Below, one piece after another: positions 11,305-25,655 of a DNA stretch of 64,000 nucleotides. The stretch is taken from positions 1,711,501-1,775,500 of the forward strand of contig CAUJGJ010000444.1 in assembly GCA_963170055.1 (NCBI GenBank). Direction: 5' to 3'. The notes under the pieces were generated by a model. The model made no database searches. It was not told the DNA's origin and worked only from the letters and a program-made list of their open reading frames with translations. This DNA comes from Halisarca cf. caerulea. Lineage: Eukaryota; Porifera; Demospongiae; Chondrillida; Halisarcidae. The position numbers and the translations under genes are program-made. How positions within the stretch are numbered: the first letter of the stretch is position 1; every line of letters begins with the position of its first letter.

Positions 11305-13332
11305 GTATTTGATTTGTCATATCTTAGAAACTTTGCCGATTTTTCACTTTGCCTAATTTTTAAAGTTATGTTTCTAACTTTATCTTTGCGATAAATATTA
11401 TTTAAAGTTTGTAACGTTTTAAACTTAACTTTCTTAGAAAGTTAAAATTAGTATTTGATTTGTCATATCTTAGGAACTTTGCCAATTTTTCACTTTGCCT
11501 AATTTTAAAGTTATGTTTCTAACTTTATCTTTGCGATAAATATTATTTAAACTTTGTAACGTTTTAAACTTAACTTTCTTAGAAAGTTAAAATTAGTATT
11601 TGATTTGTCATATCTTAGAAACTTTGCCAATTTTTCACTTTGCCTAATTTTAAAGTTATGTTTCTAACTTTATCTTTGCGATAAATATTATTTAAACTTT
11701 GTAACGTTTTAAACTTAACTTTCTTAGAAAGTTAAAATTAGTATTTCATTTGTCATATCTTAGGAACATTACCAATTTTTCACTTTGCCTAATTTTATAG
11801 TTGTGTTTCTAACTTTATCTTTGCGATAAATATTATTTAAAGTTTGTAACGTTTTAAACTTAACTTTCTTAGAAAGTTAAAATTAGTATTTGATTTGTCA
11901 TATCTTAGGAACTTTGCCAATTTTTCACTTTGCCTAATTTTAAAGTTATGTTTCTAACTTTATCTTTGCGATAAATATTATTTAAAGTTTGTAACGTTTT
12001 AAACTTAACTTTCTTAGAAAGTTAAAATTAGTATTTTATTTGTCATATCTTAGGAACTTTGCCAATTTTTCACTTTGCCTAATTTTAAAGTTATGTTTCT
12101 AACTTTATCTTTGCGATAAATATTATTTAAACTTTTTAACGTTTTAAACTTAACTTTCTTAGAAAGTTAAAATTAGTATTTGATTTGTCATATCTTAGAA
12201 ACTTTGCCAATTTTTCACTTTGCCTAATTTTAAAGTTATGTTTCTAACTTTATCTTTGCGATAAATATTATTTAAAGTTTGTAACGTTTTAAACTTAACT
12301 TACTTAGAAAGTTAAAATTAGTAGTTCATTTGTCATATCATAGGAACTTTGCCAATTTTTCACTTTGCCTAATTTTAAAGTTATGTTTCTAACTTTATCT
12401 TTGCGATAAATATTATTTAAACTTTGTAACGTTTTAAACTTAACTTTCTTAGAAAGTTAAAATTAGTATTTGATTTGTCATATCTTAGGAACTTTGCCAA
12501 TTTTTCACTTTGCCTAATTTTAAAGTTATGTTTCTAGCTTTATCTTTGCGATAAATATTATTGAAACTTTGTAACGTTTTAAACTTAACTTTCTTAGAAA
12601 GTTAAAATTAGTATTTGATTTGTCATATCTTAGGAACTTTGCCAATTTTTACTTTGCCTAATTTTAAAGTTATGTTTCTAACTTTATCTTTGCGATAAAT
12701 ATTATTGAAACTTTGTAACGTTTTAAACTTAACTTTCTTAGAAAGTTGAAATTAGTATTTGATTTGTCATATCATAGGAACTTTGCCAATTTTTCACTTT
12801 GCCTAATTTTAAAGTTATGTTTAACTTTATCTTTGCGATAAATATTATTTTAACTTTGTAACGTTTTAAACTTAACTTTCTTAGAAAGTTAAAATTAGTA
12901 TTTGATTTGTCATATCATAGGAACTTTGCCAATTTTTCACTTTGCCTAATTTTAAAGTTATGTTTCTAACTTTATCTTTGCGATAAATATTATTTAAAGT
13001 TTGTAACGTTTTAAACTTAACTTTCTTAGAAAGTTTAAATTAGTATTTCATTTGTCATATCTTAGGAACATTACCAATTTTTCACTTTGCCTAATTTTAT
13101 AGTTTTGTTTCTAACTTTATCTTTGCGATAAATATTATTTAAACTTTGTAACGTTTTAAACTTAACTTTCTTAGAAAGTTCAAATTAGTATTTGATTTGT
13201 CATATCTTAGGAACTTTGCCAATTTTTCACTTTGCCTAATTTTAAAGTTATGTTTCTAACTTTATCTTTGCGATAAATATTATTTAAACTTTGTAACGTT
13301 TTAAACTTAACTTTCTTAGAAAGTTAAAATTA
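11305..13332 (+). repeat. 14-monomer HOR, tandem copy 3 of 3 (2028 bp)
   Basis: The marker order is the same. A private A139T ends its twelfth monomer (near 13036). At 13333 the next copy should open with the 146-bp G34 monomer but a plain T106 monomer follows, so the tandem HOR run ends here. Confidence 0.92.
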
Positions 13333-16300
13333 GTATTTGATTTGTCATATCTTAGGAACTTTGCCAATTTTTCACTTTGCCTAATTTTAAAGTTATGTTT
13401 CTAACTTTATCTTTGCGATAAATATTATTTAAACTTTTTAACGTTTTAAACTTAACTTTCTTAGAAAGTTAAAATTAGTATTTGATTTGTCATATCTTAG
13501 AAACTTTGCCAATTTTTCACTTTGCCTAATTTTAAAGTTATGTTTCTAACTTTATCTTTGCGATAAATATTATTTAAAGTTTGTAACGTTTTAAACTTAA
13601 CTTACTTAGAAAGTTAAAATTAGTAGTTCATTTGTCATATCATAGGAACTTTGCCAATTTTTCACTTTGCCTAATTTTAAAGTTATGTTTCTAACTTTAT
13701 CTTTGCGATAAATATTATTTAAACTTTGTAACGTTTTAAACTTAACTTTCTTAGAAAGTTAAAATTAGTATTTGATTTGTCATATCTTAGAAACTTTGCC
13801 AATTTTTCACTTTGCCTAATTTTAAAGTTATGTTTCTAACTTTATCTTTGCGATAAATATTATTTAAAGTTTGTAACGTTTTAAACTTAACTTTCTTAGA
13901 AAGTTAAAATTAGTATTTGATTTGTCATATCTTAGGAACTTTGCCAATTTTTCACTTTGCCTAATTTTAAAGTTATGTTTCTAGCTTTATCTTTGCGATA
14001 AATATTATTGAAACTTTGTAACGTTTTAAACTTAACTTTCTTAGAAAGTTAAAATTAGTATTTGATTTGTCATATCTTAGGAACTTTGCCAATTTTTCAC
14101 TTTGCCTAATTTTAAAGTTATGTTTCTAACTTTATCTTTGCGATAAATATTATTTAAACTTTTTAACGTTTTAAACTTAACTTTCTTAGAAAGTTAAAAT
14201 TAGTATTTGATTTGTCATATCTTAGAAACTTTGCCAATTTTTCACTTTGCCTAATTTTAAAGTTATGTTTCTAACTTTATCTTTGCGATAAATATTATTT
14301 AAAGTTTGTAACGTTTTAAACTTAACTTACTTAGAAAGTTAAAATTAGTATTTGATTTGTCATATCATAGGAACTTTGCCAATTTTTCACTTTGCCTAAT
14401 TTTAAAGTTATGTTTCTAACTTTATCTTTGCGATAAATATTATTTAAACTTTGTAACGTTTTAAACTTAACTTTCTTAGAAAGTTAAAATTAGTATTTGA
14501 TTTGTCATATCTTAGGAACTTTGCCAATTTTTCACTTTGCCTAATTTTAAAGTTATGTTTCTAACTTTATCTTTGCGATAAATATTATTTAAAGTTTGTA
14601 ACGTTTTAAACTTAACTTTCTTAGAAAGTTAAAATTAGTATTTGATTTGTCATATCTTAGAAACTTTGCCAATTTTTCACTTTGCCTAATTTTAAAGTTA
14701 TGTTTCTAACTTTATCTTTGCGATAAATATTATTTAAACTTTGTAACGTTTTAAACTTAACTTTCTTAGAAAGTTAAAATTAGTATTTGATTTGTCATAT
14801 CTTAGGAACTTTGCCAATTTTTCACTTTGCCTAATTTTAAAGTTATGTTTCTAGCTTTATCTTTGCGATAAATATTATTGAAACTTTGTAACGTTTTAAA
14901 CTTAACTTTCTTAGAAAGTTAAAATTAGTAGTTCATTTGTCATATCATAGGAACTTTGCCAATTTTTCACTTTGCCTAATTTTAAAGTTATGTTTCTAAC
15001 TTTATCTTTGCGATAAATATTATTTAAAGTTTGTAACGTTTTAAACTTAACTTTCTTAGAAAGTTAAAATTAGTATTTGATTTGTCATATCTTAGAAACT
15101 TTGCCAATTTTTCACTTTGCCTAATTTTAAAGTTATGTTTCTAACTTTATCTTTGCGATAAATATTATTTAAACTTTGTAACGTTTTAAACTTAACTTTC
15201 TTAGAAAGTTAAAATTAGTATTTGATTTGTCATATCTTAGGAACTTTGCCAATTTTTCACTTTGCCTAATTTTAAAGTTATGTTTCTAACTTTATCTTTG
15301 CGATAAATATTATTTAAACTTTGTAACGTTTTAAACTTAACTTTCTTAGAAAGTTAAAATTAGTATTTGATTTGTCATATCTTAGGAACTTTGCCAATTT
15401 TTCACTTTGCCTAATTTTAAAGTTATGTTTCTAACTTTATCTTTGCGATAAATATTATTGAAACTTTGTAACGTTTTAAACTTAACTTTCTTAGAAAGTT
15501 AAAATTAGTATTTGATTTGTCATATCTTAGGAACTTTGCCAATTTTTCACTTTGCCTAATTTTAAAGTTATGTTTCTAACTTTATCTTTGCGATAAATAT
15601 TATTTAAACTTTTTAACGTTTTAAACTTAACTTTCTTAGAAAGTTAAAATTAGTATTTGATTTGTCATATCTTAGAAACTTTGCCAATTTTTCACTTTGC
15701 CTAATTTTAAAGTTATGTTTCTAACTTTATCTTTGCGATAAATATTATTTAAAGTTTGTAACGTTTTAAACTTAACTTACTTAGAAAGTTAAAATTAGTA
15801 TTTGATTTGTCATATCTTAGGAACTTTGCCAATTTTTCACTTTGCCTAATTTTAAAGTTATGTTTCTAACTTTATCTTTGCGATAAATATTATTTAAACT
15901 TTGTAACGTTTTAAACTTAACTTTCTTAGAAAGTTAAAATTAGTATTTGATTTGTCATATCTTAGGAACTTTGCCAATTTTTCACTTTGCCTAATTTTAA
16001 AGTTATGTTTCTAACTTTATCTTTGCGATAAATATTATTTAAAGTTTGTAACGTTTTAAACTTAACTTTCTTAGAAAGTTAAAATTAGTATTTGATTTGT
16101 CATATCTTAGAAACTTTGCCAATTTTTCACTTTGCCTAATTTTAAAGTTATGTTTCTAACTTTATCTTTGCGATAAATATTATTTAAACTTTGTAACGTT
16201 TTAAACTTAACTTTCTTAGAAAGTTAAAATTAGTATTTGATTTGTCATATCTTAGGAACTTTGCCAATTTTTCACTTTGCCTAATTTTAAAGTTATGTTT

Positions 16301-16812
16301 CTAACTTTATCTTTGCGATAAATATTATTTAAACTTTTTAACGTTTTAAACTTAACTTTCTTAGAAAGTTAAAATTAGTATTTGATTTGTCATATCTTAG
16401 AAACTTTGCCAATTTTTCACTTTGCCTAATTTTAAAGTTATGTTTCTAACTTTATCTTTGCGAAAAATATTATTTAAACTTTGTAACGTTTTAAACTTAA
16501 CTTTCTTAGAAAGTTCAAATTAGTATTTGATTTGTCATATCTTAGGAACTTTGCCAATTTTTCACTTTGCCTAATTTTAAAGTTATGTTTCTAACTTTAT
16601 CTTTGCGATAAATATTATTTAAACTTTGTAACGTTTTAAACTTAACTTACTTAGAAATTTAAAATTAGTAGTTCAATTGTCATATCATAGGAACTTTGCC
16701 AATTTTTCACTTTGCCTAATTTTAAAGTTATGTTTCTAACTTTATCTTTGCGATAAATATTATTTAAACTTTGTAACGTTTTAAACTTAACTTTCTTAGA
16801 AAGTTAAAATTA
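13333..16812 (+). repeat. Mosaic satellite segment, short imperfect periods
   Basis: Twenty-four 145-bp monomers without a long HOR. A cassette of T106 monomer, then A24/G102/A127 monomer, recurs at 13333, 14058 and 15508, and five successive monomers from 14058 match those from 15508 (10 monomers apart). Single private changes occur near the right end: GCGAAAAAT near 16463, an altered dyad (TAGAAATTT) near 16650, and GTTCAATTG near 16673. Confidence 0.75.
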
Positions 16813-19800
16813 GTATTTCATTTGTCATATCTCAGGAACATTACCAATTTTTCACTTTGCCTAATTTTATAGTTGTGTTTCTAACTTTATCTTTGCGATA
16901 AATATTATTTAAAGTTTGTAACGTTTTAAACTTAACTTTCTTAGAAAGTTAAAATTAGTATTTGATTTGTCATATCTTAGGAACTTTGCCAATTTTTCAC
17001 TTTGCCTAATTTTAAAGTTATGTTTCTAACTTTATCTTTGCGATAAATATTATTTAAACTTTGTAACGTTTTAAACTTAACCTTCTTAGAAAGTTAAAAT
17101 TAGTATTTTATTTGTCATATCTTAGGAACTTTGCCAATTTTTCACTTTGCCTAATTTTAAAGTTATGTTTCTAACTTTATCTTTGCGATAAATATTATTT
17201 AAACTTTTTAACGTTTTAAACTTAACTTTCTTAGAAAGTTAAAATTAGTATTTGATTTGTCATATCTTAGAAACTTTGCCAATTTTTCACTTTGCCTAAT
17301 TTTAAAGTTATGTTTCTAACTTTATCTTTGCGATAAATATTATTTAAAGTTTGTAACGTTTTAAACTTAACTTACTTAGAAAGTTATAATTAGTAGTTCA
17401 TTTGTCATATCATAGGAACTTTGCCAATTTTTCACTTTGCCTAATTTTAAAGTTATGTTTCTAACTTTATCTTTGCGATAAATATTATTTAAACTTTGTA
17501 ACGTTTTAAACTTAACTTTCTTAGAAAGTTTAAATTAGTATTTGATTTGTCATATCTTAGGAACTTTGCCAATTTTTCACTTTGTCTAATTTTAAAGTTA
17601 TGTTTCTAACTTTATCTTTGCGATAAATATTATTTAAACTTTGTAACGTTTTAAACTTAACTTTCTTAGAAAGTTAAAATTAGTATTTCATTTGTCATAT
17701 CTTAGGAACATTACCAATTTTTCACTTTGCCTAATTTTATAGTTGTGTTTCTAACTTTATCTTTGCGATAAATATTATTTAAAGTTTGTAACGTTTTAAA
17801 CTTAACTTTCTTAGAAAGTTAAAATTAGTATTTGATTTGTCATATCTTAGGAACTTTGCCAATTTTTCACTTTGCCTAATTTTAAAGTTATGTTTCTAAC
17901 TTTATCTTTGCGATAAATATTATTTAAACTTTGTAACGTTTTAAACTTACCCTTCTTAGAAAGTTAAAATTAGTATTTTATTTGTCATATCTTAGAAACT
18001 TTGCCAATTTTTCACTTTGCCTAATTTTAAAGTTATGTTTCTAACTTTATCTTTGCGATAAATATTATTTAAAGTTTGTAACGTTTTAAACTTAACTTAC
18101 TTAGAAAGTTAAAATTAGTAGTTCATTTGTCATATCATAGGAACTTTGCCAATTTTTCACTTTGCCTAATTTTAAAGTTATGTTTCTAACTTTATCTTTG
18201 CGATAAATATTATTTAAACTTTGTAACGTTTTAAACTTAACTTTCTTAGAAAGTTTAAATTAGTATTTGATTTGTCATATCTTAGGAACTTTGCCAATTT
18301 TTCACTTTGTCTAATTTTAAAGTTATGTTTCTAACTTTATCTTTGCGATAAATATTATTTAAACTTTGTAACGTTTTAAACTTAACTTTCTTAGAAAGTT
18401 AAAATTAGTATTTGATTTGTCATATCTTAGGAACTTTGCCAATTTTTCACTTTGCCTAATTTTAAAGTTATGTTTCTAACTTTATCTTTGCGATAAATAT
18501 TATTTAAACTTTGTAACGTTTTAAACTTAACTTTCTTAGAAAGTTAAAATTAGTATTTTATTTGTCATATCTTAGGAACTTTGCCAATTTTTCACTTTGC
18601 CTAATTTTAAAGTTATGTTTCTAACTTTATCTTTGCGATAAATATTATTTAAACTTTTTAACGTTTTAAACTTAACTTTCTTAGAAAGTTAAAATTAGTA
18701 TTTGATTTGTCATATCTTAGAAACTTTGCCAATTTTTCATTTTGCCTAATTTTAAAGTTATGTTTCTAACTTTATCTTTGCGATAAATATTATTTAAAGT
18801 TTGTAACGTTTTAAACTTAACTTACTTAGAAAGTTAAAATTAGTAGTTCATTTGTCATATCATAGGAACTTTGCCAATTTTTCACTTTGCCTAATTTTAA
18901 AGTTATGTTTCTAACTTTATCTTTGCGATAAATATTATTTAAACTTTGTAACGTTTTAAACTTAACTTTCTTAGAAAGTTAAAATTAGTATTTGATTTGT
19001 CATATCTTAGGAACTTTGCCAATTTTTCACTTTGCCTAATTTTAAAGTTATGTTTCTAGCTTTATCTTTGCGATAAATATTATTTAAACTTTTTAACGTT
19101 TTAAACTTAACTTTCTTAGAAAGTTAAAATTAGTATTTGATTTGTCATATCTTAGAAACTTTGCCAATTTTTCACTTTGCCTAATTTTAAAGTTATGTTT
19201 CTAACTTTATCTTTGCGATAAATATTATTTAAAGTTTGTAACGTTTTAAACTTAACTTACTTAGAAAGTTAAAATTAGTAGTTCATTTGTCATATCATAG
19301 GAACTTTGCCAATTTTTCACTTTGCCTAATTTTAAAGTTATGTTTCTAACTTTATCTTTGCGATAAATATTATTTAAACTTTGTAACGTTTTAAACTTAA
19401 CTTTCTTAGAAAGTTTAAATTAGTATTTGATTTGTCATATCTTAGGAACTTTGCCAATTTTTCACTTTGTCTAATTTTAAAGTTATGTTTCTAACTTTAT
19501 CTTTGCGATAAATATTATTTAAACTTTGTAACGTTTTAAACTTAACTTTCTTAGAAAGTTAAAATTAGTATTTCATTTGTCATATCTTAGGAACATTACC
19601 AATTTTTCACTTTGCCTAATTTTATAGTTGTGTTTCTAACTTTATCTTTGCGATAAATATTATTTAAAGTTTGTAACGTTTTAAACTTAACTTACTTAGA
19701 AAGTTAAAATTAGTAGTTCATTTGTCATATCATAGGAACTTTGCCAATTTTTCACTTTGCCTAATTTTAAAGTTATGTTTCTAACTTTATCTTTGCGATA

Positions 19801-20002
19801 AATATTATTTAAACTTTGTAACGTTTTAAACTTAACTTTCTTAGAAAGTTTAAATTAGTATTTGATTTGTCATATCTTAGGAACTTTGCCAATTTTTCAC
19901 TTTGTCTAATTTTAAAGTTATGTTTCTAACTTTATCTTTGCGATAAATATTATTTAAACTTTGTAACGTTTTAAACTTAACTTTCTTAGAAAGTTAAAAT
20001 TA
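16813..20002 (+). repeat. Mosaic segment with C48T and CCTTC monomer families
   Basis: Twenty-two monomers. New markers appear here: C48T monomers (17538, 18263, 19423, 19858), each preceded by a G5/C7/A20 monomer ending with T139, and monomers with CCTTC in place of CTTTC at 124-128 (16958, 17828). The order C7-type, CCTTC-type, T7, A127, G5, C48T repeats with a six-monomer period from 16813 to 17683 and is then shortened by a hybrid monomer at 17973. Confidence 0.75.
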
Positions 20003-23000
20003 GTATTTGATTTGTCATATCTTAGGAACTTTGCCAATTTTTCACTTTGCCTAATTTTAAAGTTATGTTTCTAGCTTTATCTTTGCGATAAATATTATTT
20101 AAACTTTTTAACGTTTTAAACTTAACTTTCTTAGAAAGTTAAAATTAGTATTTGATTTGTCATATCTTAGAAACTTTGCCAATTTTTCACTTTGCCTAAT
20201 TTTAAAGTTATGTTTCTAACTTTATCTTTGCGATAAATATTATTTAAAGTTTGTAACGTTTTAAACTTAACTTACTTAGAAAGTTAAAATTAGTAGTTCA
20301 TTTGTCATATCATAGGAACTTTGCCAATTTTTCACTTTGCCTAATTTTAAAGTTATGTTTCTAACTTTATCTTTGCGATAAATATTATTTAAACTTTGTA
20401 ACGTTTTAAACTTAACTTTCTTAGAAAGTTAAAATTAGTATTTGATTTGTCATATCTTAGGAACTTTGCCAATTTTTCACTTTGCCTAATTTTAAAGTTA
20501 TGTTTCTAGCTTTATCTTTGCGATAAATATTATTGAAACTTTGTAACGTTTTAAACTTAACTTTCTTAGAAAGTTAAAATTAGTATTTGATTTGTCATAT
20601 CTTAGGAACTTTGCCAATTTTTACTTTGCCTAATTTTAAAGTTATGTTTCTAACTTTATCTTTGCGATAAATATTATTTAAAGTTTGTAACGTTTTAAAC
20701 TTAACTTACTTAGAAAGTTAAAATTAGTATTTGATTTGTCATATCATAGGAACTTTGCCAATTTTTCACTTTGCCTAATTTTAAAGTTATGTTTCTAACT
20801 TTATCTTTGCGATAAATATTATTTAAACTTTGTAACGTTTTAAACTTAACTTTCTTAGAAAGTTTAAATTAGTATTTGATTTGTCATATCTTAGGAACTT
20901 TGCCAATTTTTCACTTTGTCTAATTTTAAAGTTATGTTTCTAACTTTATCTTTGCGATAAATATTATTTAAACTTTGTAACGTTTTAAACTTAACTTTCT
21001 TAGAAAGTTAAAATTAGTATTTGATTTGTCATATCTTAGGAACTTTGCCAATTTTTCACTTTGCCTAATTTTAAAGTTATGTTTCTAACTTTATCTTTGC
21101 GATAAATATTATTTAAACTTTGTAACGTTTTAAACTTAACTTTCTTAGAAAGTTAAAATTAGTATTTTATTTGTCATATCTTAGGAACTTTGCCAATTTT
21201 TCACTTTGCCTAATTTTAAAGTTATGTTTCTAACTTTATCTTTGCGATAAATATTATTTAAACTTTTTAACGTTTTAAACTTAACTTTCTTAGAAAGTTA
21301 AAATTAGTATTTGATTTGTCATATCTTAGAAACTTTGCCAATTTTTCACTTTGCCTAATTTTAAAGTTATGTTTCTAACTTTATCTTTGCGATAAATATT
21401 ATTTAAAGTTTGTAACGTTTTAAACTTAACTTACTTAGAAAGTTAAAATTAGTAGTTCATTTGTCATATCATAGGAACTTTGCCAATTTTTCACTTTGCC
21501 TAATTTTAAAGTTATGTTTCTAACTTTATCTTTGCGATAAATATTATTTAAACTTTGTAACGTTTTAAACTTAACTTTCTTAGAAAGTTTAAATTAGTAT
21601 TTGATTTGTCATATCTTAGGAACTTTGCCAATTTTTCACTTTGTCTAATTTTAAAGTTATGTTTCTAACTTTATCTTTGCGATAAATATTATTTAAACTT
21701 TGTAACGTTTTAAACTTAACTTTCTTAGAAAGTTAAAATTAGTATTTGATTTGTCATATCTTAGGAACTTTGCCAATTTTTCACTTTGCCTAATTTTAAA
21801 GTTATGTTTCTAGCTTTATCTTTGCGATAAATATTATTTAAACTTTTTAACGTTTTAAACTTAACTTTCTTAGAAAGTTAAAATTAGTATTTGATTTGTC
21901 ATATCTTAGAAACTTTGCCAATTTTTCACTTTGCCTAATTTTAAAGTTATGTTTCTAACTTTATCTTTGCGATAAATATTATTTAAAGTTTGTAACGTTT
22001 TAAACTTAACTTACTTAGAAAGTTAAAATTAGTAGTTCATTTGTCATATCATAGGAACTTTGCCAATTTTTCACTTTGCCTAATTTTAAAGTTATGTTTC
22101 TAACTTTATCTTTGCGATAAATATTATTTAAACTTTGTAACGTTTTAAACTTAACTTTCTTAGAAAGTTAAAATTAGTATTTGATTTGTCATATCTTAGG
22201 AACTTTGCCAATTTTTCACTTTGCCTAATTTTAAAGTTATGTTTCTAGCTTTATCTTTGCGATAAATATTATTGAAACTTTGTAACGTTTTAAACTTAAC
22301 TTTCTTAGAAAGTTAAAATTAGTATTTGATTTGTCATATCTTAGGAACTTTGCCAATTTTTACTTTGCCTAATTTTAAAGTTATGTTTCTAACTTTATCT
22401 TTGCGATAAATATTATTTAAAGTTTGTAACGTTTTAAACTTAACTTACTTAGAAAGTTAAAATTAGTATTTGATTTGTCATATCATAGGAACTTTGCCAA
22501 TTTTTCACTTTGCCTAATTTTAAAGTTATGTTTCTAACTTTATCTTTGCGATAAATATTATTTAAACTTTGTAACGTTTTAAACTTAACTTTCTTAGAAA
22601 GTTTAAATTAGTATTTGATTTGTCATATCTTAGGAACTTTGCCAATTTTTCACTTTGTCTAATTTTAAAGTTATGTTTCTAACTTTATCTTTGCGATAAA
22701 TATTATTTAAACTTTGTAACGTTTTAAACTTAACTTTCTTAGAAAGTTAAAATTAGTATTTGATTTGTCATATCTTAGGAACTTTGCCAATTTTTCACTT
22801 TGCCTAATTTTAAAGTTATGTTTCTAACTTTATCTTTGCGATAAATATTATTTAAACTTTGTAACGTTTTAAACTTAACTTTCTTAGAAAGTTAAAATTA
22901 GTATTTTATTTGTCATATCTTAGGAACTTTGCCAATTTTTCACTTTGCCTAATTTTAAAGTTATGTTTCTAACTTTATCTTTGCGATAAATATTATTTAA

Positions 23001-23335
23001 ACTTTTTAACGTTTTAAACTTAACTTTCTTAGAAAGTTAAAATTAGTATTTGATTTGTCATATCTTAGAAACTTTGCCAATTTTTCACTTTGCCTAATTT
23101 TAAAGTTATGTTTCTAACTTTATCTTTGCGATAAATATTATTTAAAGTTTGTAACGTTTTAAACTTAACTTACTTAGAAAGTTAAAATTAGTAGTTCATT
23201 TGTCATATCATAGGAACTTTGCCAATTTTTCACTTTGCCTAATTTTAAAGTTATGTTTCTAACTTTATCTTTGCGATAAATATTATTTAAACTTTGTAAC
23301 GTTTTAAACTTAACTTTCTTAGAAAGTTAAAATTA
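19713..23335 (+). repeat. 12-monomer HOR, period 1739 bp, about two copies
   Basis: The series from 20003 (G72/T106; A24/G102/A127; G5/C7/A20; G72/G98; 144-bp with G102/A127; A20 with T139; C48T; plain; T7/T106; A24/A127; G5/A20; C48T) recurs from 21742, an offset of 1739 bp (eleven 145-bp and one 144-bp monomer). The two monomers before 20003 match those before 21742. The second copy departs at its eleventh to twelfth monomer: it lacks T139 and continues with a G72/G98 monomer at 23336. Confidence 0.87.
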
Positions 23336-23625
23336 GTATTTGATTTGTCATATCTTAGGAACTTTGCCAATTTTTCACTTTGCCTAATTTTAAAGTTATG
23401 TTTCTAGCTTTATCTTTGCGATAAATATTATTGAAACTTTGTAACGTTTTAAACTTAACTTTCTTAGAAAGTTAAAATTAGTATTTGATTTGTCATATCT
23501 TAGGAACTTTGCCAATTTTTCACTTTGCCTAATTTTAAAGTTATGTTTCTAACTTTATCTTTGCGATAAATATTATTTAAACTTTGTAACGTTTTAAACT
23601 TAACTTTCTTAGAAAGTTAAAATTA

Positions 23626-25655
23626 GTATTTGATTTGTCATATCATAGGAACTTTGCCAATTTTTCACTTTGCCTAATTTTAAAGTTATGTTTCTAACTT
23701 TATCTTTGCGATAAATATTATTTAAAGTTTGTAACGTTTTAAACTTAACTTACTTAGAAAGTTAAAATTAGTAGTTCATTTGTCATATCATAGGAACTTT
23801 GCCAATTTTTCACTTTGCCTAATTTTAAAGTTATGTTTCTAACTTTATCTTTGCGATAAATATTATTTAAACTTTGTAACGTTTTAAACTTAACTTTCTT
23901 AGAAAGTTTAAATTAGTATTTGATTTGTCATATCTTAGGAACTTTGCCAATTTTTCACTTTGTCTAATTTTAAAGTTATGTTTCTAACTTTATCTTTGCG
24001 ATAAATATTATTTAAACTTTGTAACGTTTTAAACTTAACTTTCTTAGAAAGTTAAAATTAGTATTTCATTTGTCATATCTTAGGAACATTACCAATTTTT
24101 CACTTTGCCTAATTTTATAGTTGTGTTTCTAACTTTATCTTTGCGATAAATATTATTTAAAGTTTGTAACGTTTTAAACTTAACTTTCTTAGAAAGTTAA
24201 AATTAGTATTTGATTTGTCATATCTTAGGAACTTTGCCAATTTTTCACTTTGCCTAATTTTAAAGTTATGTTTCTAACTTTATCTTTGCGATAAATATTA
24301 TTTAAACTTTGTAACGTTTTAAACTTAACCTTCTTAGAAAGTTAAAATTAGTATTTTATTTGTCATATCTTAGGAACTTTGCCAATTTTTCACTTTGCCT
24401 AATTTTAAAGTTATGTTTCTAACTTTATCTTTGCGATAAATATTATTGAAACTTTGTAACGTTTTAAACTTAACTTTCTTAGAAAGTTAAAATTAGTATT
24501 TGATTTGTCATATCTTAGGAACTTTGCCAATTTTTCACTTTGCCTAATTTTAAAGTTATGTTTCTAACTTTATCTTTGCGATAAATATTATTTAAACTTT
24601 GTAACGTTTTAAACTTAACTTTCTTAGAAAGTTAAAATTAGTATTTGATTTGTCATATCATAGGAACTTTGCCAATTTTTCACTTTGCCTAATTTTAAAG
24701 TTATGTTTCTAACTTTATCTTTGCGATAAATATTATTTAAAGTTTGTAACGTTTTAAACTTAACTTACTTAGAAAGTTAAAATTAGTAGTTCATTTGTCA
24801 TATCATAGGAACTTTGCCAATTTTTCACTTTGCCTAATTTTAAAGTTATGTTTCTAACTTTATCTTTGCGATAAATATTATTTAAACTTTGTAACGTTTT
24901 AAACTTAACTTTCTTAGAAAGTTTAAATTAGTATTTGATTTGTCATATCTTAGGAACTTTGCCAATTTTTCACTTTGTCTAATTTTAAAGTTATGTTTCT
25001 AACTTTATCTTTGCGATAAATATTATTTAAACTTTGTAACGTTTTAAACTTAACTTTCTTAGAAAGTTAAAATTAGTATTTCATTTGTCATATCTTAGGA
25101 ACATTACCAATTTTTCACTTTGCCTAATTTTATAGTTGTGTTTCTAACTTTATCTTTGCGATAAATATTATTTAAAGTTTGTAACGTTTTAAACTTAACT
25201 TTCTTAGAAAGTTAAAATTAGTATTTGATTTGTCATATCTTAGGAACTTTGCCAATTTTTCACTTTGCCTAATTTTAAAGTTATGTTTCTAACTTTATCT
25301 TTGCGATAAATATTATTTAAACTTTGTAACGTTTTAAACTTAACCTTCTTAGAAAGTTAAAATTAGTATTTTATTTGTCATATCTTAGGAACTTTGCCAA
25401 TTTTTCACTTTGCCTAATTTTAAAGTTATGTTTCTAACTTTATCTTTGCGATAAATATTATTTAAACTTTTTAACGTTTTAAACTTAACTTTCTTAGAAA
25501 GTTAAAATTAGTATTTGATTTGTCATATCTTAGAAACTTTGCCAATTTTTCACTTTGCCTAATTTTAAAGTTATGTTTCTAACTTTATCTTTGCGATAAA
25601 TATTATTTAAAGTTTGTAACGTTTTAAACTTAACTTACTTAGAAAGTTAAAATTA
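23626..25655 (+). repeat. 7-monomer repeat, 1015 bp, two imperfect copies
   Basis: Monomers at 23626-24350 (A20/G102/A127; G5/C7/A20 with T139; C48T; C7/A28/A31/T58/G63; CCTTC-type) recur at 24641-25365, exactly 1015 bp on. The sixth and seventh positions differ: T7 with G98 then plain in the first copy, T7 with T106 then A24/A127 in the second. Confidence 0.82.
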
